Positions 33,996 to 44,549 of a stretch of DNA of 64,000 bases are shown one piece after another. Both the position numbers and the translations under genes were made by a program. The stretch is from positions 32,149,001 through 32,213,000 of the forward strand of contig OY540813.1 in assembly GCA_961205875.1 (NCBI GenBank), written 5' to 3'. The notes beneath the pieces were generated by a model, which had not been told where the DNA came from, ran no database searches, and worked only from the letters and a program-made list of their open reading frames with translations. The stretch comes from Sialis fuliginosa. Lineage: Eukaryota > Arthropoda > Insecta > Megaloptera > Sialidae. Position 1 is the first letter of the stretch. Every line of letters starts with the position of its first letter.

Positions 33996-34979
33996 TAGGG
34001 TGACCAGATTTTAGTTTTGGTAAACTCTGAGATGTAAATGAAGACCCCTTTTTAGGTTTCCGTAGAAAACTAGGAAACCTTATAGTTTCGCTATGTCCGT
34101 CGGACGGACGGTCCTCAAAAATTTTAAGCCGATTAAGATGAAATTTGGTATACGGACGAAGACTGATAACCCAAAAACAGAAATGATAATATTTTTGAAA
34201 AAAAAAAATTTTTGTACCCCCTTTCCATAGACTGAAAAGTATTTTCAAAAAAAATTTTTCACTTAATCTATTAAGTGGGGAGTCTTTAGATAGGTCTCCT
34301 AAAATGCAATAAAAAAAAGTAATATGACATTTTGATTTTAACCCTTCAGTCACGATATATTTGCGTTTAAAGTCGTGATCAAAGCGTCCCCCCCATCCTA
34401 ATTTCTAAACTATCAATTTTAAAAATCTAAAAAAATTCAAGAATGTAGCTTTTGATTAGTACTTCCACTGAAAATTATAACGAACACTGTTAAAATTATT
34501 TTGGACCCCCCTCCTATAGACTGAAAAGTGAACTTACATTTTTTTCACTTACCCCATTGAGTGGGATATCTTTAGATAGGTCTCCTAAAATGCAACAAAA
34601 AATGTTTTATGACCTTTTGATTTTAACCCTTCAGTCACGATATATTTGCATTTAAATGTCGTTATCAGAGCGTTCGTTGAAATAACTTGTTTATAAATCG
34701 TAATGACTACGGAAACCTATCATGTGCGTGCCCAACACGCACTTGGCCGTTTTATTTATTTTATCTTATCTATTTTATTTTTATTTTCTTCTTTTTATTT
34801 TTATTTTCATAAAATTTGTTACCAAAATCTGCACTGTTATGTCCCCTGCTCTATTTTTGACGGCCTTTTTTTTGCAAAACCAAGAGAAATTGCACCCAAA
34901 CCCGGAGATTCAGTGTGCAAACCTTGAGACTTCGGGTCAAAACCGGAGACCTGGTCAGTGGTCAGTACTGGTCACCCTA
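33996..34979. mobile_element. Non-autonomous hAT element with 8-bp target duplication
   Basis: The 12-bp perfect terminal inverted repeats are TAGGGTGACCAG and CTGGTCACCCTA. Perfect 8-bp target duplications CCTCTAGG lie at 33988-33995 and 34980-34987. The 8-bp duplication and TAGGG-type termini are diagnostic of hAT. There is no transposase frame. Most of the interior (34051-34756) is a copy of another repeat family, so the hAT body proper is only about 280 bp. Confidence 0.93.
34051..34756 (-). repeat. Dispersed repeat carried inside the hAT element
   Basis: On the minus strand it runs from GGCCAAGTGCGTGTTGGGCA to GGTTTCCTAGTTTTCTACGG. Related copies lie at 58205-58886 and 60306-61378 on the plus strand. 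Shared internal words include TAGATAGGTCTCCTAAAATG and a GGACGGACGG run. Ends with GTTCCGTAG-like words are widespread in insect genomes. Confidence 0.75.
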
Positions 34980-34987
34980 CCTCTAGG

Positions 34988-36233
34988 TTATTTTGTGCAA
35001 TTCAAATTAAAAATTGGCGTGACTGTGGGATTGGCGTGAATACGTGGCAGTGGGGTTAAATAAAACGTACTCATGGATTGTTACATTTTTTTTTGTTACA
35101 CAGAAACGTTTGAATTTTTGTAAAATAGACATCAAATGTTTCTGTAATCTTATGTTAGTCTAAATAAATAAATAAAAACAATTCATTCGTTAATATTTAC
35201 AAGCGCAATTGTGGAAATAGGAAATTTACTATTTATTTTTTTATTTAATTTCAAAAACTTTAATACAAAAATTATAAAAGTTAGGTCATACGGAATATAT
35301 TCTAATAAACTGTTATGTTTTTTTCAATTCAATTAATTCATATTTGCAAGCGCAATCGTGAATAAACAAATTTTAATTTTTTGTTGTTGTTCTTTTATTA
35401 TAATTTATTATTATTTTATTATTATTTATCACTCATTAAAACTGATTGAATGTTTTGATTTTTACTTGTACCTCGTAGATCTAATCAAGATCTATAATTT
35501 GAGACCAATACCCGCGTGGTAGCTGCTCTAACTGTCGAGATATACTGTTTTTAAATTTTCGCTAACGCGCAAGATTAATTTCTGCGCGTTACATCAAGTT
35601 TATAAAATTCCTATCCAGTATCTGGCCTGATATTCTAGATGTTATTCATATCAAAAATAAAATACACATACTGTATTAGGTAATTACAAAATTATTTATA
35701 TATAGATATTAAATGGGAACAAAATAGAAAAAGGAAGAAAGGAAAACTTTGATAATGAATAGCAATATATAAAACAGGAAACAGGAAATGCTAGAAGATA
35801 ATGAAGTTTTCTTCAAGCTAAATATAAAAATATCGGTATGGAGAACCATACATAACTTCCATGTTCTTTTTATCTTTTTAAATAATTTTTAAATATAATT
35901 TTTAAATTTAACAAAAACTATTTTCTAAATGAATTTAATTACAAAAATTATATAAATATTTCCAAATTTACTGTATCATTTTTTATTGCAAAGTTTTCCG
36001 TTTTGTAAAGTTATACATACATATGTCAGACAGAAACGTTTAAAACAAAAGCTATCTTTAGATTTTCTCAGGTTTAAAATATGTTGCTTTTGGGAAAAGG
36101 GAAAACGTTTTATGCATATAGAAAAGACTAAAAATAGAAAAGGTGGTTGCAAAGATGTGCGAGGTTATTTTCATAGTTTTTATTTATGTCCTACACATTA
36201 TAAGAATATGTAAATACATTGTTATGTTCTTAC
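34988..36233. other. AT-rich stretch without a recognisable gene
   Basis: A weak direct repeat with TTTGCAAGCGCAAT (near 35200 and 35350) is visible. No coding or RNA feature is supported. Confidence 0.5.
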
Positions 36234-37411
36234 TTAGGGTTCCGTACCTCAAAATGAAAAAAAATGGCCAGGATATACACGAGTGTATGCCATAAGGGTT
36301 CCAAATTACGTACTACGTGGACTCTTTGGGGCCATTTACAGGAGTTAGAAAAACATAGGGTCGAATTTTTTTGATCGAGATATACATTTTAACATCCCAC
36401 ATACATATGATATAGATATGAAATAATTAAAAATTAAGTCTATATCGCCTCTCCCTATTTCTCCATTTGAAATGATATTGCTTATATAAGTAAGGTAAAG
36501 GCACCAGTAATGGACAATACCCCAATGGTGAACATTTTAAAATTAAATGTTCTGAAATAGAAATATCCGTTGGTATTTACTGGTATATTACTGAATATTA
36601 ATCTATATACATTCAACTGTCTTACAACGTAATTTGATGACAATTGATCATTTTGTTTAAAAATAGTGGACAAATTAACATCGCGGGACGACAGACTATC
36701 AAGAAATGTGTATTTTCTTATGTAAACGGTTAGTGAAGTGATTACATTTCAATCATTTTTGATGTAACTAACATTCTTTGTTTTAATGAGAAATTAAAAT
36801 GTTTGATTCTTGAGCATAGTTTTAAAGTAGTTTAGCAGTCAAATATAGTATTTTTATTTTGGAGGGGGGTTTGCGTTCAGTGTTCATTACTGGATACGAT
36901 TTTTGTATAATAGCCAGATTTTTTGAGCTAGTAGTTACCGAGTTAGGGGGGGGGCACAACATAATTCATTGCTCGGAGCCCTTTGCAGGCGTCTTTTTTG
37001 AGTTAGAAAAATAATAAAAATAGGGTCAAATTCTACTGATTAAGATCTACATTTTCACATCTCACACGCCTTGCTATGTTTTTTTGGATAGGTATACTTT
37101 GAAGCCCTCTGCAGGCGTCATTTTTGATTTAGAAAAAAATAAGAAAGACAGTCAAATTCCACTAGTTTGGTTATACATTTTAACGTGCCGTGTGCCTTGA
37201 TATAAAAAATATATTTTTTGCCTAGCTATATCTCCTTAGCACCCCTCCCCCACCCAAAGAAAAAATATTTTTACATCTTTTACTAGATAGCTTCACTTTA
37301 TATGCCCAGTAAAAATTTCAAGTTTCCTGCTTGTATAGTTTACGAGATATTGCTTTAACTGAAAAGGACGGACGACAAAGTGAAATTAATAGGGTTACTT
37401 CGGAACCCTAA
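36234..37411. mobile_element. TIR element, TTAGGGTTCCG / CGGAACCCTAA ends
   Basis: The ends at 36234-36244 and 37401-37411 are inverted 11-bp copies. The interior contains CACGAGTGTATGCCATAAGG and TACTACGTGGACT, shared with the second copy at 47795-49753. No transposase is seen. A smaller inverted-end insertion (36503-36893) interrupts it relative to the other copy. Confidence 0.75.
36503..36893. mobile_element. Small MITE-like insertion
   Basis: The ends CCAGTAATGGACA and TGTTCATTACTGG are inverted with one mismatch. The segment interrupts the 36234-37411 element where the related copy near 48000-48040 is continuous, which supports a mobile insertion of about 390 bp. The family is unknown. 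Confidence 0.6.
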
Positions 37412-38045
37412 AAATGGAACTCTTACACTTTGTTGTCCGGTTGTCGGTTCGTAAAGATTATTTTTCTCAGGAACGGCTAGGTATTATTTTAACATGATCC
37501 TGTTAAAAATTTTAATTAATTTTAGTATGAACCTGTTCAAAATTCAAGTTTCTAACGTTTCTTACTCATCATCAAAACCTACAGGGAAGCGCCCCCCTAG
37601 TGTGGCGTGATAAAACTAAATTGAGAAAAAATGATAGTAACATACATTTTTTTACGATAAATGAATTTTATAATAAATACTATTATATTATTATTATTAT
37701 ATTATTATATTATTATTATAGTATTTATTAACAAATTATTAAAATTTAAGTACTATATTAATTATTGTAATAAACAAAATTATTAATAAAATTAAATAAA
37801 ATATAAACAATATCTTAAGGTTTTTTTTTGGCACAATTCATGGTATTATGTGTAATTTTTATATATCAATTTAGATTTTGCAGATAGTAAAATTAAAATT
37901 ACAGAATTTGCAGCTTCTGATATCTCTGGTGGTGCACATTTATGTTCTTTCTCAGTATCTCAACTTATCCATCTTATATTATGGAATAACAAATTATGAA
38001 ACTCATTTGAATGAAAATAGAACTGTCAAAAATTTTATCCAAAAC
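37412..38045. other. AT-rich stretch with (TTA)n-like microsatellite
   Basis: ATTATTATTATATTATTAT-type low complexity lies at about 37680-37740. No gene is seen. Confidence 0.55.
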
Positions 38046-38054
38046 TTACTAGAG

Positions 38055-38171
38055 TTGGCTTCTGGGTGTAAGCCGCGTCGGTTTGGTCGTGTTTTCGGCC
38101 AACGTTTCGTCACACATTGCACGTTGGCCGATAACACGACCAAACCGACGCGGCTTACACCCAGAAGCCAA
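38055..38171. repeat. Near-perfect 50-bp hairpin with long flanking duplication
   Basis: Arms 38055-38104 and 38122-38171 pair over 50 bp with one mismatch around a 17-bp loop. The stem is GC-rich (GTAAGCCGCGTCGGTTTGG) in AT-rich DNA. TTACTAGAGTTG occurs at 38046-38057 and again at 38212-38223, a 12-bp direct repeat bracketing the hairpin plus a 40-bp tail. This suggests an inserted segment of about 166 bp. Confidence 0.88.
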
Positions 38172-38335
38172 GATCTATATCAAGACCACCGCGGAAGCCT
38201 CAAGACCTGTATTACTAGAGTTGAATTTTAATATTAATATAGCAAAATAGAAAGTATATAAATTAATTATTATATTATATTATTTTTAATATTATATTAT
38301 CAATAGGGTTGTAGAAAAAATATTGTGTGCACCTC

Positions 38336-38437
38336 GGGTGTAAAATGCGTTTTTCGCACTCGTGTGATTGTTAATCTCGGCTAGCGCCTCGACTAACAAA
38401 CATTCACACTCGTGCGAAAAACTATCATTTTACACCC
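38336..38437. repeat. Imperfect hairpin / MITE-like inverted repeat
   Basis: GGGTGTAAAATGCGTTTTTC near 38336 pairs with GAAAAACTATCATTTTACAC near 38417. The stems also share CGCACTCGTG with CACTCGTGCG. The centre is CTCGGCTAGCGCCTCGAC. It probably represents a small foldback element. Confidence 0.75.
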
Positions 38438-40744
38438 TAGATACACAAATAACTATAAAAATATTGATTGCGAATATTTAAAATTGATAATATGAATAAT
38501 GTTTATAGATGTATAAGCATTGACAAGATAACCGAAGAATATCTTAAAACAGTGTAAAGCAGATATTTTAATAAGAACGCAGTCACGAAATATGTCACCA
38601 CTGTGTCATGTTAAACCGAAAATTCAAAATAAACAAACGCTGAAAATGCGTTTTTTAAAATGAAACGACAAATATGTGTACAATCCATACATATACCGAC
38701 TGTTTTTTAGGCTGCTTTCGATGACAGATATAAATTTTTTTTGTAGCGTAACAATACTAAGTCGGCAGCTAGGACAACTTTTTTATACATACATACATGA
38801 AATGTACTCTATAATAAAGTATAGTGATCATGAAAAAATTCTAACTCGATATTTTAACGTTTTGAGGGTCCCTGAATCACGTATGACTATTATTTCAATG
38901 ACGTCTGTGTGTGTCTGTGAACGCTCTACAGCCAAAACGGTGATATTTACAAACATGAAATTTTAAACTTATGGTTCTTGTATACTATAGATGTTTTCCT
39001 CCTATTTTTGAAAACCATCACTAAACCGGAAACGGATATTTACTGATGTCATTTTTTTAATTTTTCGAATCAAAAATATTTGAAACGGTGAACAGTACAA
39101 AAAATGTTTTAGTTTAAAGTTATAGAAAATATTTTTATATATAATTTGTGTTCTGTCCATTCCACCTCCCCCCAAAGTTTTTAAGGAAATAATCAATTTT
39201 CTTTAATTTTTTAATTTTTCTAATTGTTTTTTTAAACGTTACGTATTAGAAAAACATGTTTTAGATAAAAATTATACAGAATATTACTATCTATAATTTT
39301 TGTTGTAATCATATTTTGAAAAAAAATGGGTAAGAAAATAATCATTTTTTAAATAAAAAATAACAGAAAAAAATGTTTGTATTAAAAGTTGTAGAGAACG
39401 TTATTTTCTATAATTTCTGTCCGATTATTTTTTTTGTATCTTTTATGAATTGACCAAAAATAATAATTTTAGTTTTTATTTAAAAATAATATTAAAAATA
39501 TGAATAATCTAGCTATCTATGAAAATAATAATAATTATTACAACTGTCAATTAAATTAATATATAGAAATAATAAAATATACGTAGTATAGTTGACAAAA
39601 CATGTATATTTTTTAAACAGAAAAATTCCTATAATAAAAACGTTTGAAATAAAATCACAGAATAGAATTAAAATATATCTCAAACATTAACAAACACAAC
39701 AATTAATGTCATGTAGTTGATATTAAATTTCTTAGCAGATAGTGTTAATTTATGTAATTATTTTATATTATGAATGCATCTGTCCTATTACATACAACTT
39801 AAATCGATCCTTTTAAATTGAAGGCTCTCGATGTTATATTTAATAAATAAAATTAATATAGTCTCGATTTCGTTCCGTCTGTATTCACGCCAACCTCGTT
39901 GGAATAATTAATAATAAAAATTATACGTGTTAAATCCTACTGTAATATTAATGATAACAGAATAGATGTCGGTTTAGCCAAAGAAGCCATTATTATGAAA
40001 TACATCAAGCAAAGTTCGCAGGAATGGTTAATTAACGGACTTCGTCCGGTTTTAAGCGGACATTGTCGACAATGCTGAATCGTCGTGGGCAGAATTTTAT
40101 TAACTGATTTACCTTTTTGTAAAAAAAAGTTCCCGGAATTTGATGAAATATACGTCAAATTTTTAAAGTAGATCATTACACATTTACGTTCAAACTTATA
40201 TAATGATTAATTTTCATTGTAATTTTATTTTAAAACATGTACCAAGCAATTTCATTTCTTATTGTTAGATAATATTAGTTTAACGTCATAATACACTTCT
40301 ACCCACGACGATCTAGCATTGTTGACAATGCCCACTTAAATCCGAGCTGAGTCGGTAAATTAAATTTCTGTGAACTTTGAGATTGCCTAGAAAGTGTCGA
40401 CTCTGCACATCCTGCTAGATTTGCTCGTAACATGTATAATTAATTATTAATTATTTATAATTATTTAATAATTATCGGATAATGTTGGCAACGGTTTGGT
40501 AAAAATAAATTTGGTTTTATGAATTGAGGAGAAAATATCTCCAATTTGAATAGCTCGATTAAATTTTCTACTGATATGTAAAAGGTAACAGGGAAATTTG
40601 AAAAAATGGTTGATTTTTCTAAATAATATGAAAAATTGTATTTGTTTCAAATTTCTAAATAAAGCCGTTTTTTTAAATGGCCTAATTCTTTGAAGCTGGT
40701 ACAGCCTGTATAGATAGAATACGTGCATTCAAATACCAATATGT
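38438..40744. other. AT-rich stretch with dispersed repeats, no gene
   Basis: Sequence at 39607-39760 is an inverse copy of 26292-26440. An inverted pair links about 40038-40098 with about 40305-40365 (ATTGTCGACAATGCTGAATC with GATCTAGCATTGTTGACAAT). Sequence at 38690-38960 and 39040-39430 resembles the 30.3 kb and 56.4 kb repeat families. No coding region is supported. Confidence 0.55.
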
Positions 40745-41912
40745 TGTAACAGGTCACATTTAATATGTGAGTTACAGTGTGTATATTTGATATTGTTTAA
40801 GAACCTCTGGTTTTTGATTTGAAAACGTTTGTTTAAAAAAATATAGTTCGGCGATTTTACGATAGAAGACGAGTCAGTAGCCCTTAGGTGGTGCAAGAAG
40901 ATAGAACTGATGTGAGATATATTGAGATTAATAATTAAATAAAGCGTCGTATTAATAAAAAATAGTATTTAAAATAAAAGATAGTGAGTTTTGAAGTTAG
41001 AAGTTAATAAGAAGTGTTCAGAAAAGAGAATTTAGTGAATAATAATAATAATCATTTTGTAACAACGGAATTATTGAAAGAATAAACATAAGTGAAATAG
41101 CAAGAGTAAGAGATATAGTATATTATTAGTCAGTGGAAGAAAGAAAGGGTGCTATAAAGCAAATTTAAAACATGTGTGTTAATGAAAACGGAGCTAAAGT
41201 TTAAACCATCATATTTAAAGTTAACCAGTAAAATTAAAAGAAAAGCAGTGTATAATGTTAAATGAATATTGAATAAAGTATTAAAAAATCAAGAAATAAA
41301 ATATTTAAACAATAAACAAATATTATGTTGCAATAATATAATATAGAAAGAGACAGAACGTGAATGGTAGTGAAATAAACAGAGACAGTATTTTTTTGAA
41401 TCTATAAAGAAATTGACAGTTGAGAGTTGTTGAATGGAATAAAGTTTTGATATGAAGAAATAATACAGGATACAAGGAATAAAATATCGTTCAAGATAAG
41501 TTCATAATATTAGTTATTAATTAAGTTTGGTATTTGGACAGAGGTTAAAATTTTGAATTTATGTTTATTAATATAATAAATAAGGTTTTGGTTAAATTAT
41601 ATTTTTATAAGGAAGGATTTATATGTTAAGTATTATTATTAGTATTGGGCTATGGAATTCCATTGCAATATAATATCATAAGTAATATTAGTTTTAAAAA
41701 TAGAATTTTGTTTGTAAGAGTTTGATATTATTAATGAATGGAAGAAATATATTAAGAATAAATAAATTCAGTTTAGAAGGAAATCCTTTTATTATTGAAA
41801 TAATCCCAAACTTTTCAGATCATTTTTTTTTTTAGTAATTTTTTTATATTTAATTTTATTTGTAAGGTGCTGTCGGCAATCATACCCTTTGAGTTAAGAC
41901 TGGACCATTACA
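40745..41912 (+). repeat. 5' LTR of the gag-only element
   Basis: The LTR is 1168 bp and AT-rich, starting TGTAACAGGTCACATTT and ending ACTGGACCATTACA. It matches 44550-45716 apart from one extra T in the T-run near 41823-41833. An AATAAA-type polyadenylation word occurs several times. The length is unusually large for the internal size. Confidence 0.93.
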
Positions 41913-41915
41913 GAT

Positions 41916-41937
41916 TGGGGGCTCAACGAACCGGGAT
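41916..41937 (+). other. Primer-binding-like site (tRNA-Pro-like, interrupted)
   Basis: TGGGGGCTC starts 3 bp after the LTR and equals the first 9 bases of the tRNA-Pro primer site used by gammaretroviruses. CCGGGAT, the end of that site, follows at 41931-41937, but the two parts are separated by AACGAA where the standard site has GT. Confidence 0.6.
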
Positions 41938-42017
41938 AAATAATAATAGAGATTTCTGAACTGAATTTGTTGTGTAAGAGAGAGGTTATATTGAGTATTT
42001 TGTTGTGTGTGAAAGGA

Positions 42018-42614
42018 ATGATGGCGGAAGGAAAAAATAATGTAGAAAGGACGGAAAGTTCTGACTATGATTCAGGGTTCGGGGCATCGACGCCCATCAG
42101 AAAAAATAATGAAATGGATGACGTGAAAGATTTTCTTAGGGAAATGTGCAAGGAAATGAAAAGCTTAAAAAGTGAAATCACAAAAATGAACGGTAAAATT
42201 AGCGATATTGAAAAAAGTAGGGAATTGGATGGTAAAGAGGCAGAAATAGTAGTTTTGAAAAAAGATATGGAGACAAAAAATGAAACAAAAATGTTAGATA
42301 GTGGAAAGGATTCAGAAGAAAGGGAGAACGGGAATAGGTGGTTATCAAGGGGTAGGGGAGAAGATTTCACAAAAATGGAACGTAATGAACACCCAATAGA
42401 ATTCATTAGGCGTTTAGAAAAATATGTAAATTCAAATGGTCAGTTTATGAAAGAGAGAGATATTTTAGATATAATAGAGAAAAGTCTATGGGGGGAACAC
42501 CTCGAGCTTTTTAAGGCTTGTGATATTGAAAATTTTGACGATTTCAAAAAATGGTTCAAGAAAAATTTCTGGTCCGAAAACAGGCAGCAGGAGGTGTTAA
42601 AAAAAATTATATAA
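42018..42614 (+). CDS. gag: Gag-like protein, N-terminal part
   Basis: The segment has 198 codons from the first ATG (a second ATG follows directly). The N-terminus is Ser/Asp/Glu-rich (SSDYDSGFGASTP), followed by a likely coiled coil (residues about 35-100, rich in K/E/M). A capsid-like segment reads EHPIEFIRRLEKYV, then LWGEHLELFKACDIENFDDF and WFKKNFWSENRQQE, typical of retrotransposon gag. It stops at 42612 just after an A8 run. The next frame (+1) continues the capsid, so the real protein is probably longer. Assigned by pattern and context, not by database match. Confidence 0.75.
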   Translation: MMAEGKNNVERTESSDYDSGFGASTPIRKNNEMDDVKDFLREMCKEMKSLKSEITKMNGKISDIEKSRELDGKEAEIVVLKKDMETKNETKMLDSGKDSEERENGNRWLSRGRGEDFTKMERNEHPIEFIRRLEKYVNSNGQFMKERDILDIIEKSLWGEHLELFKACDIENFDDFKKWFKKNFWSENRQQEVLKKII

Positions 42615-43110
42615 TACAAATAACTACAAATATTCGAGGTTAGATAGGAAAGAGTATTTTATTAAATTATATAATGAAGCGAAGTACCTCGAACCACCCA
42701 TGAAAAAAGAAACAATAATAAATATAATCACAAAACATTTTGAACCATGTATCTGGCCGTTATTAAGAGCAGTGGGGAGGTATGACGTCACTGAGGTATA
42801 CAGCATTTTGGACGAGTCAGAAATAATATACCCGCGAAAATATGAAGAGAACTATAATAGAAACTATGAACTAAACCGATATGATAATAATAACAGGTAT
42901 GATAGGAATAGATATAATAACAACGAAAGAAATTACAGTAGAGGGGATAACGGCCGAAATGACAATACAATTAACCAAGGGAATAGAGAAAATATTAATA
43001 GCAATAGAGAAGAAAATAAGGAAAGAAATTACGATAGAAATATGGAACAGAGGGGAGAAGAGAGAAATGGGAATACAAGGAGTGAAAGGCAGAATATGTC
43101 GGAAAACTAG
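42615..43110 (+). CDS. gag: Gag-like protein, C-terminal part in the +1 frame
   Basis: The frame is open from 42601 to the stop at 43108. It begins with capsid-like sequence (SRLDRKEYFIKLYNEAKYL, then NIITKHFEPCIWPLLRAVG) and ends in about 75 residues dominated by Asn, Arg, Tyr and Glu. That tail has no CCHC zinc knuckle, so RNA binding would rely on the basic, disordered-type tail. It joins the previous segment only by a +1 shift (or a 1-bp indel) in the A8 run at 42599-42606. Confidence 0.7.
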
Positions 43111-43139
43111 GAGGCGCATATTACCGACAGCCCGGAGTG

Positions 43140-44372
43140 ATGTGCGTGGAGAGAAACGGGTTAACTAAAAGAGAAGATGAGGATTTGAAGAAGGAAAATT
43201 TAAAGGTGAAAATAAATGATAATGGAGTTGTTATGTTAAAAGAATCTATAATAGAAGAAAACGAGGAGAGTGCAGGTTTAGATAGTTTGTTAAAAGAAGA
43301 AGATCTATTATATGAAAAGAAGAATGATCATAATGACGAAGTTTTAGAAAATGAGAGAGCGGAGGGTTTGAAGAGAATATTGTTGATATGTGGGAATTAT
43401 GCGAAGGAAAAAGAAAAAAAAAGGGAGTCAGTAGAAAATCAATTTATTAAAAATGAGCAAAATTTTGAAGTTACCGGAAAAAGTAAATTAAATACTGAGA
43501 AACATGATACGCGAAGGGAAAGAAAAAGGTTACGAGAAACAGGAGAAGAAGCGATTGAAGGAAATGTAGGATTAGAAAATTTATTCAGAGAAAAAGAAGT
43601 AACGAAAGAATCAGTAAAGGTACAAAACGAGGGCGTCTTAGGAAAATACTTATTAAATAAAGAAATAATCACAGAATCAGTAAAGGTAGAAGACGAGTGC
43701 GTCCTAAGGAAAGATTTAATGTCAGTCGAAAAATTAAAAGTCATAGAAGAGAATCAGAATAAGGAAAATACTGAAGAAATCAAGGGAGTTAAAGATTCAG
43801 AAGGCGAAGAATTAAATTTAGACATATTATTTTTATTAGATGAGAAATATTGTGAGAAAAAGGAAGAAAATAGCGAAAATGACTGGAAGGAGAATATTGA
43901 TGAAGGTAGAGAAACAATTTCAGAAATAATTGATGAAGTAAAATTAAATATCAGAAGTATAAATGAAATAGATGTAAAAGAAATAGTCGATAGGAATTAC
44001 AAAAGTAAACTAGAGTTTCAGAATATGTGGAGAAAAAACTTGAATATTGACAAAGAAATGAACCGAATGCTGCGACGAAGGGCGAGAAAGTTTAAGATGA
44101 TGAAATTTAGAGGGAAAGCTAGAAAAAAGAAAGATATTTTGATAATGGACAGAAAATTATTAATAAAGACGAATGAAATATTAAATAAGTTTAAGTTAGA
44201 GAAAAAGAAAAATGTACGTTTTCGGATAGAGGAACTGAAAAGAGGAAGTAATGAGAATAAAAGTTTTAAGCATGTAAAGAAAAAATTTAAGTCAGAAATA
44301 TTTTTCAAGGAATTATTTACTGCCAACTTAAAACCTTATTATAAAGAGGTGTATGAGTGGGAAAATGAGTAG
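43140..44372 (+). CDS. Unrecognised 410-residue charged protein of the LTR element
   Basis: The open frame has 410 codons from ATG 43140. The frame is open back to 43086, overlapping the end of gag by 25 bp in the -1 phase, so a fusion by frameshifting is conceivable. The first 290 residues are rich in Glu, Lys and Asn with probable coiled coils and a weak internal repeat (ESVKVQNEGVLGKYLLNKE and ESVKVEDECVLRKDLMSVE). The last 110 residues are strongly basic (MLRRRARKFKMMKFRGKARK). No protease, polymerase or integrase motif is present. It is intact in a very young element, which suggests recent selection. The function is unknown, and I do not recognise the family. Confidence 0.7.
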   Translation: MCVERNGLTKREDEDLKKENLKVKINDNGVVMLKESIIEENEESAGLDSLLKEEDLLYEKKNDHNDEVLENERAEGLKRILLICGNYAKEKEKKRESVENQFIKNEQNFEVTGKSKLNTEKHDTRRERKRLRETGEEAIEGNVGLENLFREKEVTKESVKVQNEGVLGKYLLNKEIITESVKVEDECVLRKDLMSVEKLKVIEENQNKENTEEIKGVKDSEGEELNLDILFLLDEKYCEKKEENSENDWKENIDEGRETISEIIDEVKLNIRSINEIDVKEIVDRNYKSKLEFQNMWRKNLNIDKEMNRMLRRRARKFKMMKFRGKARKKKDILIMDRKLLIKTNEILNKFKLEKKKNVRFRIEELKRGSNENKSFKHVKKKFKSEIFFKELFTANLKPYYKEVYEWENE

Positions 44373-44549
44373 TTATAATATTATGTTAGTATTAAGTTGA
44401 AAAATGTTATTAGTTATAAGATGTATTTAGTTTTAAGTTTAGGGATAGATTAATTAAAATAAATATTGATAAATAAGATGTTTCATGAGGACATGAAAAG
44501 AAAAATTTCTTCAGTGGAATAAATTTTTGTCGAATTGGTAGGGGAGATC
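44373..44549 (+). other. 3' untranslated region and polypurine tract of the gag-only element
   Basis: About 180 bp of AT-rich sequence lie between the last stop and the 3' LTR. GGTAGGGGAGA at 44537-44547 directly precedes TC and the LTR and is the likely polypurine tract. Confidence 0.7.

Noticed and set aside
33991-34353. 120-codon minus-strand frame
   Set aside because: Spans the hAT element end and internal repeat, so the peptide is repeat-derived.
35450-35620. Possible tRNA (GAGACCAATACCCGCGTGG region)
   Set aside because: No consistent D, anticodon and T arms could be drawn.
41700-41912. Short frame repeated near 41735 and 45539
   Set aside because: It lies inside the LTRs of the gag-only element and is duplicated only because the LTRs are identical.
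43101-43107. GGAAAAC as a -1 frameshift site between gag and the 410-residue frame
   Set aside because: Does not fit the X XXY YYZ rule in the gag phase (XXX would need three identical bases), so only the 25-bp overlap is reported.
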